Of a stretch of DNA of 64,000 bases, positions 15,468 through 24,492 are shown piece by piece. The stretch lies in NCBI GenBank assembly GCA_013822425.1, contig PNKL01000012.1:1-64000 (forward strand). The letters run 5' to 3'. The stretch's first letter is position 1. Each line of letters opens with the position of its first letter. The DNA comes from Gemmatimonas sp. GTDB lineage: Bacteria; Gemmatimonadota; Gemmatimonadetes; Gemmatimonadales; Gemmatimonadaceae. A program made the translations under genes and the position numbers. The notes beneath the pieces were generated by a model. It did not search any database and had not been told where the DNA came from. It saw only the letters and a list, made by a program, of their open reading frames with translations.

Positions 15468-18400
15468 CTAGAAACTCAACCCCAGACTGAAGTACACACT
15501 CCCATCCGGGGCGTCGGCATACGCCCTGCCCCGCACCGGCCGCGCATAGCCGACCCGCAGGCGATACGGCGCGTCGTAGTTGAGCACCGCGGCGTCAAGA
15601 ATGAGTTCGCCGCCCACCGACGCCATCCAGGCGCGCGGCGTCTCGCCGCGCGGGCAGCCGATCCCGGCGCGCGAGCCGGCGGGACACCATGCAGTGCCGG
15701 CGTCACCAAACACCGTGGCGCTCACGCGCTGCGCGAAGAACGGCACGAAGCCGCGCCCCCAGTTCATCAGCGCCAGCGGTGCTCGCCACTCGGCGGTGGC
15801 ACCGAGCGCGCGAATGCCCACCTGCGCCCCCGGGGTGAAACCGCGAACGGGGAAGTTGCGCCGCACGTCGCCGATCACGACCCCCGGCGCGATTTCCGTG
15901 GACGACCCGCTCTCTCCGCCGGCCTCGAGTTCGCTGTTGGTCTTGTCGTCGGTCGTCCCCGCGGCGGCGCGGATGGCGAGCACGTGATGTGCCGGGCCGG
16001 GAACGAAGCCGAGCGACTTGTACGCGGCCGCGGTGCCCACGTAGGCGGCGGAACGCGTGGCGGACGCGTCGTCGGTGCGCCAGCGCCAGCGCCCGGTGGC
16101 GGCGAGCGCGACGCCGTCTTCAGGGCCGAGTGCGAGGATCGGCGCGCGCGTGTTGGCCCACGCCGCCATGGCGGTGAAGGTCGGGTACGTGAGCGTCTTC
16201 AGGAAGAGCGGACTGCCGAGCCGGTTGATGAGCGGCGCCGGGTCAGTGACGAAATCGCGGAACTCCATCTCGGCGCCGGCGCTGAGCACGGTGGCGGTGC
16301 GCACGCGCTGTCGCAGGTAGGTGAGCGACGTGCCGACGAAACGACGGCGGCGCGAGAGCACGCCCGCCAATGCGTTGGTGCTGTCAATGATGTCGGAGTG
16401 ATCCCAGCTCTGGCGCGCGGCGGCATCGAGCAGCGGCAGGCCGAAGCCGGCGTAGCGATACGAGAAACTCCCCGTCATCTCGCTGCGATCGGGCTCGTGG
16501 GCGACCGAGAGAGCATAGGCGTGGCGCCCGGTGATGTCGCTCGAACCGATCCAGGCGCCGTAGCGCGATCGGTTCTCGTCGCTGGTCTCGACGAGCGGCA
16601 TCCAGAAGCGCGGCACGAGCTGGCGCAGTGGGCGGTACGGCTGGACGGCGCCGTCGGCAACGGCGGGGGGCTCGGGCGCGGTCTGGTCGGCGATGGACGG
16701 AAGAGCTGCGGCGGCGCCCGTGGGGCCCGGCGGCGCGACGCGCGCGGCGCGCGGCGCGCGCAGTGTGAGGCGCTCGCCGGCGGCGCGTGTCTCCACCGCG
16801 ACTACGCCGCCGCGCACCGCGAGCGGCGAATCAAAAGACGTTGTGGACGATCCGACCACGCGCAGCGCGCCTGTCGCGACGTCGGCCGACCAGATCACGC
16901 CGACGCCCGACGTGTTGGCCATGAAGAGCACGGCCGAGTCGTCGAGCGTCCACGACGGGTCGTCCACCGTGGCGCGCGCGGAGGCGAGGACGCGTGGGTG
17001 ATGGCCGACGGAGTCGAGGACGACGATGCTCATCGTACCGCCGCGCACCCAGCGCGTGGCGGCGATGCGCGTGCCGTCGTGCGACCAGCGCGGCGCGCTC
17101 CAGTTGGTGTCGAGTGCGGCGGTGGTGAGCGGAGTCACCGCACCATCCCAGCCCACGCGCACCAGGCGCGTGGAGCCCGCCACCACCTGCGTGGCGACGA
17201 TGGCGCCGTCGCGCACGCGGGCGTCGGGGGCGATGAGGCGCGCGCCGTGCGTGAGCCGGTGTTCGCGACCATCCACCTCGCGCACCCAGAGGTCGGAGCG
17301 CAGGCGGTACGGATCTTCCCACTCGCCCTGCGCGAAGAGCACGCGACCGTCGGCGAGGCGCACGTTGGCGTCGAGCGTATTGCGGCGGGCGATGCGGCGG
17401 GGAACTGCGGGGGACGCGGACGGCGCAGCCGACGCAGATGTCGCCGACAACGCGTCCACGTCACTCGCCGAGAGCTCGTACAGCCCGGTCGCATCGCGGC
17501 CGTTGGCGGCGACGAACAGCACGCTGCCGTCGGCGGCGCGGCGAGGGTAGCGGGAGACCCACGACGCCGTGGTCAGCGGTGTGGCGGCCAAGCCGCCGGT
17601 GCCACCGAAGCCTCCGGCGACGCCGGTACTTCCGGCGCCACCGCGCACTGCGCGCGTCACTGAGTCGGCGAAGGTGCGCCACTGCGCCGCGAAGCTCGTG
17701 CCGAACTCTTTGCGTGCGGCGCGCTCGAAGCTCCACGGGTTCAGGCGCCCCGAACTGCGCTCCACAAACCGTTCGATGCTCCCGTCGCCGCCGCGCGCGC
17801 TCATCGCCTCCACGAGCATCGTGCCATACACGTACGACCCGCCGCCGCCCGGATAGTCGAGCGACGACGTGGACCACGCGCCCAGCGGGCGGAGCGCGTC
17901 GTCGGCCGCGCGCCCATTCAACACGGGCACCAGCGCCATCCCCTCGGCGCGACCGCCATCGCCGAGCTTGGACTCGTAGTGCACCGCAAGCCCTTCGATG
18001 AGCCACGACGGCGCCCAGGCGTTGGGGAAGAGCAGCGGCTGTCGCCCGAACACCGCCTGCGCCACGCGCCACCAGCCGCGCGTGCGGTCGAGCTGGAAGA
18101 CGTGGACCAGCTCGTGCTGCACCACGAGGTCGAGCCAGTCCTCGCGGAAGCGCAGCGTGCGCTCGTCCACCGGCGGCCGCGCAAAGATCACGATGCGCGG
18201 CGACGGTGACACCCACGCATACCCGTTGGTGAAGTCGGCGTGATCGGTGACCACCAGGTCAATGCGCCCGCGCGCCGGCTTCAGCAGCGGCGCGAGCTTG
18301 GCGTACGCACGCTCGGCGCTGCCGGCACCGCGGCGGGCCACGGGCTCCAACGCCGCGGGGAAATGGACGTCAAAATGGGGCGTCCGAATCGTGCGCCAAG

Positions 18401-18512
18401 ATTCGTTGGGGGCCTGGGCTTGCGAAGAGAACGGCAGAGAAAGGCAGAGGACGGCGGAGAACGGCAGTGAACGCAGAAACCGAGTCAACGCAATCGCTCG
18501 TTGACTCACCAT
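15468..18512 (-). CDS. giant exported zinc metalloprotease with beta-propeller and outer-membrane barrel
   Basis: About 1014 residues from the ATG at 18512, which places a signal peptide ('LPFSAVLCLSLPFSSQAQA') at the N-terminus. Residues ~30-250 are a gluzincin (peptidase MA-like) domain with 'VVQHELVHVFQ' as HExxH and 'WLIEGLAVHYE' as the downstream Glu ligand. The middle (~300-640) shows TolB/WD40-like propeller blades such as 'NWSAPRWSHDGTRIAATRW' and 'DDPSWTLDDSAVLFMANT'. The last ~350 residues look like a transmembrane barrel and end in aromatic Phe ('YFSLGLSF'), the outer-membrane insertion signal. Predicted cell-surface protease; substrate unknown. The signal-peptide region is encoded by a decamer repeat (18430-18469). 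Confidence 0.8.
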   Translation of the reverse strand: MVSQRAIALTRFLRSLPFSAVLCLSLPFSSQAQAPNESWRTIRTPHFDVHFPAALEPVARRGAGSAERAYAKLAPLLKPARGRIDLVVTDHADFTNGYAWVSPSPRIVIFARPPVDERTLRFREDWLDLVVQHELVHVFQLDRTRGWWRVAQAVFGRQPLLFPNAWAPSWLIEGLAVHYESKLGDGGRAEGMALVPVLNGRAADDALRPLGAWSTSSLDYPGGGGSYVYGTMLVEAMSARGGDGSIERFVERSSGRLNPWSFERAARKEFGTSFAAQWRTFADSVTRAVRGGAGSTGVAGGFGGTGGLAATPLTTASWVSRYPRRAADGSVLFVAANGRDATGLYELSASDVDALSATSASAAPSASPAVPRRIARRNTLDANVRLADGRVLFAQGEWEDPYRLRSDLWVREVDGREHRLTHGARLIAPDARVRDGAIVATQVVAGSTRLVRVGWDGAVTPLTTAALDTNWSAPRWSHDGTRIAATRWVRGGTMSIVVLDSVGHHPRVLASARATVDDPSWTLDDSAVLFMANTSGVGVIWSADVATGALRVVGSSTTSFDSPLAVRGGVVAVETRAAGERLTLRAPRAARVAPPGPTGAAAALPSIADQTAPEPPAVADGAVQPYRPLRQLVPRFWMPLVETSDENRSRYGAWIGSSDITGRHAYALSVAHEPDRSEMTGSFSYRYAGFGLPLLDAAARQSWDHSDIIDSTNALAGVLSRRRRFVGTSLTYLRQRVRTATVLSAGAEMEFRDFVTDPAPLINRLGSPLFLKTLTYPTFTAMAAWANTRAPILALGPEDGVALAATGRWRWRTDDASATRSAAYVGTAAAYKSLGFVPGPAHHVLAIRAAAGTTDDKTNSELEAGGESGSSTEIAPGVVIGDVRRNFPVRGFTPGAQVGIRALGATAEWRAPLALMNWGRGFVPFFAQRVSATVFGDAGTAWCPAGSRAGIGCPRGETPRAWMASVGGELILDAAVLNYDAPYRLRVGYARPVRGRAYADAPDGSVYFSLGLSF
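18430..18469 (-). repeat. decamer repeat with GGCAGAG core in the protease signal peptide
   Basis: Four consecutive 10-bp units of the type acGGCAGAga on the plus strand (GGCAGAG, GGCAGAG, GGCGGAG, GGCAGTG at 10-bp spacing). On the coding strand they give the 'SLPFSAVLCLSLPFS' signal peptide. Its core matches the heptamer repeat in nrdJ. Confidence 0.65.
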
Positions 18513-18617
18513 ACCATGCTCATCACACCGTTTCGCTGTGCGCATCGTCCCCCGCATTGCCGGTAGTAACTGCCTCATGCTGTCTCACTCTGTCGCATGC
18601 TGTCCCACTCTACTGCC

Positions 18618-18737
18618 ACTGCTTTGCCGCGGATTGCACGGAAGAGTGCGGATAAACGCGGACACGGCGTTGGGAGAACCCCCAAGCAGGATTCGCGTTC
18701 ATCCGTTCTCATCCGTGTAATCCGCGGCAAGGCAGTT
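18618..18737 (+). repeat. palindromic intergenic element, copy B
   Basis: Arms CTGCTTTGCCGCGGATTGCA and its near-complement ending AAGGCAG, inner AACGCG/CGCGTT and TTGGG/CCCAA pairs. Lies between the amidase 3' end and the protease 5' end, in the orientation of copies C and D. Confidence 0.88.
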
Positions 18738-18771
18738 CACAGTTTATGAAGAACTCACCGTCAGCCGACCT

Positions 18772-20409
18772 CTATCGAAGGCTTCGAAAGTACGCTTCGA
18801 GCCCCTCAACGACCCCGAGAGCATACGCCCGCTGGAACTCCGTTGTTCTCAACGCTGCTTCCTGCTCAGGCATCACGATCCATGCCCCCTCACACAGCAC
18901 GCTCGGAAACCACGTCGCCCGCGCCACGGCGAGGTTGTTGAAGAATATCCCCTCGTCGCGCAGTCCCATGTGGCGCACCATTCCCTGCTGCACCGCGCGC
19001 GCCAGCGGCTCGCTCTGCGGGTGGAAGAAGAATGTCCCGGACCCACGCGCGGCGGCAAACGGATTGGCCCCGTCGGCAAAGGCGTTCAGGTGAATACTCA
19101 CCAACGCCTCGGCGTTTTCGCGTCGCGCCTGGATGGGGCGCGCGCCGAGTGCCACGGCGTCGGCGGTGCTGCGCAGCATGATGACGCGGGCGCCGCGCGC
19201 CTCGAGCAGTTCCTTCAACTGTTCGGCAATGGGAAGTGTCGCTTCGGGCTCGCGCAGTCGCGTGGGCCCCATCGCGCCGCCCGGTGGATGCCCGGCGTCC
19301 ACGGCGATGACTCGGCCGCGCAGCGGTGCTGATGCGTCCACCACCGGCGCGTGCCGCACACGCAGCACCAGCGAGCCGGCTCGCCAAAGCACGAGGTACC
19401 CCACCGGTTGGTGCCGCAGGTCCACGTCGAAGCGCACGCGCTCGTTGGTCACCTGCTCGTAGCGCACCAGGCGCACCGTGGGATCGTTGGTGTCGAAGCG
19501 CACGTAGTCGAGATTGGCGCGCGCGCCGTAGACGGTGAGCGACAGGCCGTCGCCCCCCTGGTCCACGGTAATCGGCGCCCTGGACTCCATCGTGAGGACA
19601 ACGTCGGTGTAGCCCGTACCGAGCGCGATGCGCGCAGCGCTGATGCGGCGCGGCCGCAGGGCCGACTCGGCTTCGGCGACGCGGGTGAGGGTGTCGTTCA
19701 CGGCGGCGTCCGACAAGGCAGCGGCGATACCCGGGGCATCCACCCACGCGTCGAGCTGGCTGTCGAGCCGGACGCGCACGCTGTTGCCGAGCCGTCCGGT
19801 GGCCTGCACCACGGTGCCCGGCAACAGGAAGTACTTGTACGTGCCGCCCGCCACCGGGCGCGCGAAGGTCACCATGTCGGTGTCGGAGGCGGCGTACTCG
19901 TTGGCGTTGGCGAGCGTCACGGCGCGGGGATAGCCCACCGTGTCGAGCACGGCCGCCGGACGCCGCGGGGCGCCGCGCACCGGGAAGCGCACGCGTCGCA
20001 CGGCGGTGGCCGTCTCGCCGGTCGGGAGCGTGGCGCGCAGCGTGTACGCCGTGTCGGCCGGCACCGGCAGGAAGGCCATGAACGACCCGTTCGGGTGCAC
20101 CGTCACGGGGGCGCCGTTGACGGTGAGCGTGGCGTCACCGTTGCCGACATTGCCAAAGACGAACGTGGATTCGCGGACCGAGAGCAGGTGCCCCTCCGGC
20201 GGGTACACGAGGTCGGGGACGAGCGAGCCCGTTACCCTGGGAATTGGGGGCAGCGCAGGGCCAGGGATCAGTGGTCCTGGCGCCTCAACGGGGGACGACG
20301 GTTCCGCTCGTACCGGCACGGGCGCGGGCGCCGGCGCGGCGGGCGACCCGACGCAAGCGGCCATGAAGGCGACGAGGGGCACGAAAGCAATCGGCAGGCG
20401 CTGGCGCAT
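18772..20409 (-). CDS. N-acetylmuramoyl-L-alanine amidase, lipoprotein (Amidase_3)
   Basis: 545 residues. N-terminus 'FVPLVAFMAACVG' is a lipobox, so the protein should be lipid-anchored in the envelope; a Pro/Ala-rich linker follows. The middle has SH3/AMIN-like strands. The C-terminal ~200 residues are the zinc amidase: 'RVIAVDAGHPPGG' (first His), 'REPEATLPIAEQLKELL' (Glu), 'LVSIHLNAFADG' (second His) and 'FPSVLCEGAW' (catalytic Glu). It cleaves the bond between muramic acid and the stem peptide. The ATG at 20409 directly follows a TAATAT -10-like box (20418-20423), so the mRNA may be leaderless. Divergent from the FHA-kinase operon. Confidence 0.88.
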   Translation of the reverse strand: MRQRLPIAFVPLVAFMAACVGSPAAPAPAPVPVRAEPSSPVEAPGPLIPGPALPPIPRVTGSLVPDLVYPPEGHLLSVRESTFVFGNVGNGDATLTVNGAPVTVHPNGSFMAFLPVPADTAYTLRATLPTGETATAVRRVRFPVRGAPRRPAAVLDTVGYPRAVTLANANEYAASDTDMVTFARPVAGGTYKYFLLPGTVVQATGRLGNSVRVRLDSQLDAWVDAPGIAAALSDAAVNDTLTRVAEAESALRPRRISAARIALGTGYTDVVLTMESRAPITVDQGGDGLSLTVYGARANLDYVRFDTNDPTVRLVRYEQVTNERVRFDVDLRHQPVGYLVLWRAGSLVLRVRHAPVVDASAPLRGRVIAVDAGHPPGGAMGPTRLREPEATLPIAEQLKELLEARGARVIMLRSTADAVALGARPIQARRENAEALVSIHLNAFADGANPFAAARGSGTFFFHPQSEPLARAVQQGMVRHMGLRDEGIFFNNLAVARATWFPSVLCEGAWIVMPEQEAALRTTEFQRAYALGVVEGLEAYFRSLR

Positions 20410-20542
20410 GGCCCGCAATATTACCCCAAACTGCCGCGCCGTGGACCCGGCGCGCCCTCTCCACCGTGTCTAGCCGCCGCCCCCCTCACAAACCTATTAT
20501 ATGCCAACGCCCAATACGGGGCGGAATGCGGCGAGGAGCGGC
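20410..20542. promoter_or_regulatory. divergent promoter region, amidase / FHA-kinase operon
   Basis: Minus-strand TAATAT at 20418-20423 lies 9 bp before the amidase ATG; plus-strand TATTAT at 20495-20500 would start transcription near 20507. The latter implies that an ATG at 20501 is not used and supports the GTG at 20543. No convincing -35 boxes were seen. Confidence 0.45.
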
Positions 20543-21634
20543 GTGAATCGTTGCGGTTTCTGCGGTCGGGACAACGAGGGCGAATCGCGTTTCTGCATTG
20601 ACTGCGGAAAGCCAATCGTCGCTTCGGGTGCGCGCATCATCGAAGTGGCGTCCATCCTGAGTCCCGGCGGCCTGCGGATGTCTACGCCCGGAGGCGGCGG
20701 CATCCCGGCCACGCGCGTCTCGGCGACGGCGACGCCGTCCGGAACGACGAAGGGTTGTCCGTTCTGCGGCGCCAACGTGCATGTCGGCCTCCCCTTCTGC
20801 CCGCAGTGCGGCGGACGTCTCAGCAACGAGCCGGCCCCCCAGCCGGCGCCGGCGCTCCTCTGCGATGCGTGCGGCAAGCCGGTGCGCGGTGGCGACCAGT
20901 TCTGCCCGCGGTGCGGCGCCAGGCGCGCCGGGGCCAAGCCGCCCGCTCCGGCCGGTGGCACCGCGCTCTTCTCCGCCCAAGCCACGCTCAGCGGCCCCAC
21001 GCTCGCCCTGCTCGGCGACAGCGGCGAGGTCACGCAGCGCTTCACGCTCGGCGCCGGCGAGGGCATCGTCGGGCGCGCCGATGGCGAGCTCAAGTTTCCC
21101 GACGACGTCTTCATGAGCCCGGTGCACGCGCAGTTCGCCGTGCGCGAGGGGCTGGTCTTCGTACGCGACCTCGGGTCGCGCAACGGCACGTGGGTGTTCA
21201 TTGACGCGCCGCAGAAGCTCACCGACGGCGATTCGATCCTCGTCGGGTCGCAGATCCTGCGCTTCAGGCGGCTCGGCTACCCGGGGCCCAATCCCCCCGA
21301 GGCCGACGCGACGCGCCGGCTTGGCTCGTTCCTGCCGCACGGCGACATCGCGGTGCTGCAGCAGTTGCGCGCCGACGCGTCGGTGCGCGACTCGCTGCAC
21401 CTGAGCCCCGGACGCAGCGTCTTCCTCGGCCGCGACAAGGGCGACTGGGTCTTTCCGTACGACCAGACGATGAGTGGCACACACGCCGAGATTCGCAGCG
21501 AGGACATGGACTTCGTCCTGCTCGACGCCGGCAGCCGCAACGGCGTGGCCGTGTCGGTGCGCGGTGAGCGCGCGGTGCGCGTGGGTCAGCGCGTGCTGAT
21601 GGGCGACCAGATCCTGCGACTGGAGAGCTTGTGA
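20543..21634 (+). CDS. triple zinc-ribbon, double FHA-domain protein
   Basis: 363 residues from the GTG at 20543, chosen for AGGAG 4 nt upstream and because the -10 box at 20495 makes the ATG at 20501 untranscribed. Three CxxC pairs form zinc ribbons ('CGFCGRDNEGESRFCIDCG', 'CPFCGANVHVGLPFCPQCG', 'CDACGKPVRGGDQFCPRCG'). Two FHA domains follow, each with the phosphothreonine-reading core: 'GRADGELKFPDD', 'MSPVHAQF', 'DLGSRNGT', and 'GRDKGDWVFP', 'MSGTHAEI', 'DAGSRNG'. It should be a cytosolic phospho-reader and adaptor. It overlaps the kinase gene by GTGA (21631-21634), so the two are coupled. Confidence 0.87.
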   Translation: MNRCGFCGRDNEGESRFCIDCGKPIVASGARIIEVASILSPGGLRMSTPGGGGIPATRVSATATPSGTTKGCPFCGANVHVGLPFCPQCGGRLSNEPAPQPAPALLCDACGKPVRGGDQFCPRCGARRAGAKPPAPAGGTALFSAQATLSGPTLALLGDSGEVTQRFTLGAGEGIVGRADGELKFPDDVFMSPVHAQFAVREGLVFVRDLGSRNGTWVFIDAPQKLTDGDSILVGSQILRFRRLGYPGPNPPEADATRRLGSFLPHGDIAVLQQLRADASVRDSLHLSPGRSVFLGRDKGDWVFPYDQTMSGTHAEIRSEDMDFVLLDAGSRNGVAVSVRGERAVRVGQRVLMGDQILRLESL

Positions 21635-23325
21635 GCGAACAGAAGCTCTGCCCGACCTGCGGGACGGAGTACCCGCTCAGCGAGCGGTTCTGCCCGCGCG
21701 ACGGCACCGCCCTGCGCAGCACGACTGCGGGCACCGATCTCATGGGGACGGTGGTGGCTGACCGCTATCACATCCTCAAGAAGCTCGGCGAAGGCGGCAT
21801 GGGGCAGGTGTACCTGGCCGAGCACGTGAAGATGGGGCGCAAGAGCGCGCTGAAGGTGATGAACCCCGGGATGAACCAGGACGCGGACGCCATTGCGCGG
21901 TTCAATCGCGAGGCGTCCAACGCGAGCCGGCTCAATCACCCGAACATCTGCGCCATCTACGATTTCGGCGAGACGCCCGACGGGCTCATCTACCTCGCCA
22001 TGGAGTTCATCGAGGGGCAATCGCTCACGTCGCTCGTGGAGAAGAGCGGCGCGCTGCCGCCGGCGCGCGCTGCCAGCATCATCCACCAGAGCGCCGACGC
22101 GCTGCAGGTGGCGCATGACGCGGGGATCGTGCACCGCGACCTGAAGCCCGACAACATCATGATCGCCAAGAACCGCGACGGATCGGATCTGGCCAAGGTC
22201 GTGGACTTCGGCATCGCCAAGGCGCACAGCAGCGACGCGCAGAAGGTAACCAAGACGGGCATGGTGGTGGGCACGCCCGAGTACATGAGTCCCGAGCAGT
22301 TGTCGGGTGACAAGCTCGATGGCCGCAGCGACATCTACTCGCTGGCGCTCGTTGCCTTCAACTGCCTCACCGGCACGCTGCCGTTCCCCAGCGACTCCGC
22401 GCAGGAAGCGATGATCGCGCGCCTCATCGAACAGCCCAAGACGCTGGCCGAGATGAAGCCCGATGTGGCGTGGCCCGCCGACGTGCAGCAGGTGATGGAC
22501 AAGGCGCTCGCGCGCGACGCCAGCGAGCGGTACCAGAGTGCGGCGCAATTCGGGCGCGAGTTGTGGGCGGCGTGCGAGAGCATGCCGGCGTCGCAGGCGG
22601 CCGAGGCGGGCACGCAGGTGCTGAGCGCGCCGGCGGCGGGTGTGCCCAAGACGCGCGCGGCGACGCCCGGCGAGGGCGGAAAGACCGTGGCCGCTCCGGC
22701 CGCGAAGGGCGCGCCCGCTGCTTCGGAGCCCGTGCCTGTTGCTGTCAAGAAATCGAACACGACAATGATCGCCGTCGCTGTGATCGGGATCGCAGTTCTC
22801 GGCGGGGGCGGATACCTTATTTTGGGCGGAAAAGGAAGAGGAACTGAAACGCCTCCGGCGTCCGACAGCACGACCGTGGTGCAGAGTCCAACGGGACAAC
22901 CGCAGTCGACGGCTCCGTCAGCAGCGCCGGCGACCCCGCAAGGTGGCGTCACTGAGTTGAAGACACCGGTGAATCCGGCGGGTGGCGGGAGTCGTACGCA
23001 GGGGGGAGTGGTGCAGCCAGCGGCGGCGGCGGGGGCCGCGACGGCTGCGGATCCCGCGGATCGCTGGGTTTCCATCATCGCCTCGGGCCTGATGAACGTG
23101 CAAGAGGCGCGGCAGGTTCTCTCGGAACTCCAGGGTATCGCCCCGAGCCTCTCGGGTGAACGGCAGGCCAAGGCGTACTTCGCGATCGGCATGGCGCTGT
23201 ACCGGATCGACGAGAACAACAGCAGCGAGTACTGCCCCATTTTGCGGCGGGCAGACGGAAAGCTCTCGAACAGCGAGGCGCGCACCATCTTGAAGGGAAC
23301 GTTGACAGCGAACTGCGACCAGTGA
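21631..23325 (+). CDS. transmembrane Ser/Thr protein kinase with N-terminal zinc ribbon
   Basis: 564 residues. Begins with a partial ribbon (C7, C10, C21; Asp at the fourth position). Hanks kinase domain ~45-310: 'LGEGGMGQVYLAE', K75, E94, 'HRDLKPDN' (168-175), 'DFG' (192-194), 'GTPEYMSPEQ'. An Ala/Pro-rich juxtamembrane stretch leads to one TM helix (~378-398, 'TTMIAVAVIGIAVLGGGGYL'), then a Thr/Pro-rich linker and a small extracytoplasmic domain with two Cys. Catalytic residues are complete, so it should be active, phosphorylating targets read by the neighbouring FHA domains. Start GTG overlaps the previous stop; its stop overlaps the phosphatase start (GTGA, 23322-23325). Confidence 0.93.
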   Translation: MSEQKLCPTCGTEYPLSERFCPRDGTALRSTTAGTDLMGTVVADRYHILKKLGEGGMGQVYLAEHVKMGRKSALKVMNPGMNQDADAIARFNREASNASRLNHPNICAIYDFGETPDGLIYLAMEFIEGQSLTSLVEKSGALPPARAASIIHQSADALQVAHDAGIVHRDLKPDNIMIAKNRDGSDLAKVVDFGIAKAHSSDAQKVTKTGMVVGTPEYMSPEQLSGDKLDGRSDIYSLALVAFNCLTGTLPFPSDSAQEAMIARLIEQPKTLAEMKPDVAWPADVQQVMDKALARDASERYQSAAQFGRELWAACESMPASQAAEAGTQVLSAPAAGVPKTRAATPGEGGKTVAAPAAKGAPAASEPVPVAVKKSNTTMIAVAVIGIAVLGGGGYLILGGKGRGTETPPASDSTTVVQSPTGQPQSTAPSAAPATPQGGVTELKTPVNPAGGGSRTQGGVVQPAAAAGAATAADPADRWVSIIASGLMNVQEARQVLSELQGIAPSLSGERQAKAYFAIGMALYRIDENNSSEYCPILRRADGKLSNSEARTILKGTLTANCDQ

Positions 23326-24485
23326 CCGATATCTCCCCCCGCGACATCATCGTCCACGTCTTCGGACGCACGGACGTCGGCCGCACGCGCGAGCACAACG
23401 AGGATACGTTCGTCGTCGCCGACCTGACGACGATGAACGCCACGCTGCAGCCGGAAGTGCGCGAGCACCGGCTGGGCGTGCGCGGCTCGCTGTTCATGGT
23501 CGCTGACGGGATGGGCGGCGCCGCGGCGGGCGAAGTGGCGAGCCAGATGGCCACCGAGGTGGTGCTCGAAGAGCTCGACGTCTGGTGGCGCCGCTCCGAG
23601 TCTACCGACCCCGACACGTTTGCGTCGGCGCTGCGCAAGGCCGTCGAGGCCGCCAACGCGCGTATCCACCGCTACGCCGTGGAGCATCCCGAGAACCGCG
23701 GGATGGGCACCACGACGACGATCGCCGGCATCCTCGGCGACCAGCTGTACCTCTGCCAGGTGGGCGACAGCCGCGGCTACCTCGTGCGCGACGGCGTGGC
23801 GATCCAGGTCACCAAGGACCAGTCGCTTGTGCAGCGCCTCATCGACGCGGGCGAGCTGACCGCCGAGGAAGCCGAAGTCAGCGAGCGCCGCAACATCATC
23901 CTGCAGGCGCTCGGCCCGGAGCCGCAGGTGAAGGTGGACCTCACCTCGCAGCCGATTCGCCGCGGCGATACGCTCGTGCTCTGCAGCGACGGCATGTCGG
24001 GGCAGATGCGCACCGTGGACATCGCGCGCATCGTCACCGAGACGTCGCCCGACCTGATGGAGACGTGCAAGGCACTCATTGACCTCGCCAACGAGAACGG
24101 TGGCCCCGACAACATCACGGTGATCGCGGCGCGGTTCGAGGGCGGCGGCCTGCAGCCGCCGTCCGGCGGCGACGTGGTGGGCTACCAGCCGTACGTCTCG
24201 CCCGCCGAGCAGCGCGCCACGATGCCGGTGGACGCCGCGACGATCGCGCAGTCCCTGAAAGACGCGACGCTGATGGAGTTGTCCCTCCTTACCACCGAGG
24301 AGACCGCATCGCCCGTGGCGGCCAACGGGTCCGTGAGCGGCGTGCGCAGCACGACACCCATCGCGCCACCGCCCGTCGTGATACCGCCGCGTCGCTTGAG
24401 CGTCGCCCAGCTGCGCGTGATCTTCGGCAGCCTGACGGTGCTGGTGGGGCTGTGGCTGGTCTGGATCTACCTGTTGCGCGACTGA
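23322..24485 (+). CDS. PP2C-type Ser/Thr phosphatase with C-terminal membrane anchor
   Basis: 387 residues. PP2C motifs in order: 'DVGRTREHNEDTF', 'FMVADGMGGAAAGE' (metal-binding DGMGG), 'MGTTTTIAGI', 'CQVGDSRGYLVRDG', 'LVLCSDGMSGQM' and 'GGPDNITVIAA'. About 90 linker residues follow and a single hydrophobic helix at the C-terminus ('VIFGSLTVLVGLWLVWIYLL'), so the catalytic domain is cytosolic and tethered. It should reverse phosphorylation by the kinase encoded just upstream. GTG start, 4-bp overlap with the kinase stop, and only 7 bp to the next gene. Confidence 0.93.
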   Translation: MTDISPRDIIVHVFGRTDVGRTREHNEDTFVVADLTTMNATLQPEVREHRLGVRGSLFMVADGMGGAAAGEVASQMATEVVLEELDVWWRRSESTDPDTFASALRKAVEAANARIHRYAVEHPENRGMGTTTTIAGILGDQLYLCQVGDSRGYLVRDGVAIQVTKDQSLVQRLIDAGELTAEEAEVSERRNIILQALGPEPQVKVDLTSQPIRRGDTLVLCSDGMSGQMRTVDIARIVTETSPDLMETCKALIDLANENGGPDNITVIAARFEGGGLQPPSGGDVVGYQPYVSPAEQRATMPVDAATIAQSLKDATLMELSLLTTEETASPVAANGSVSGVRSTTPIAPPPVVIPPRRLSVAQLRVIFGSLTVLVGLWLVWIYLLRD

Positions 24486-24492
24486 CGCCGCA

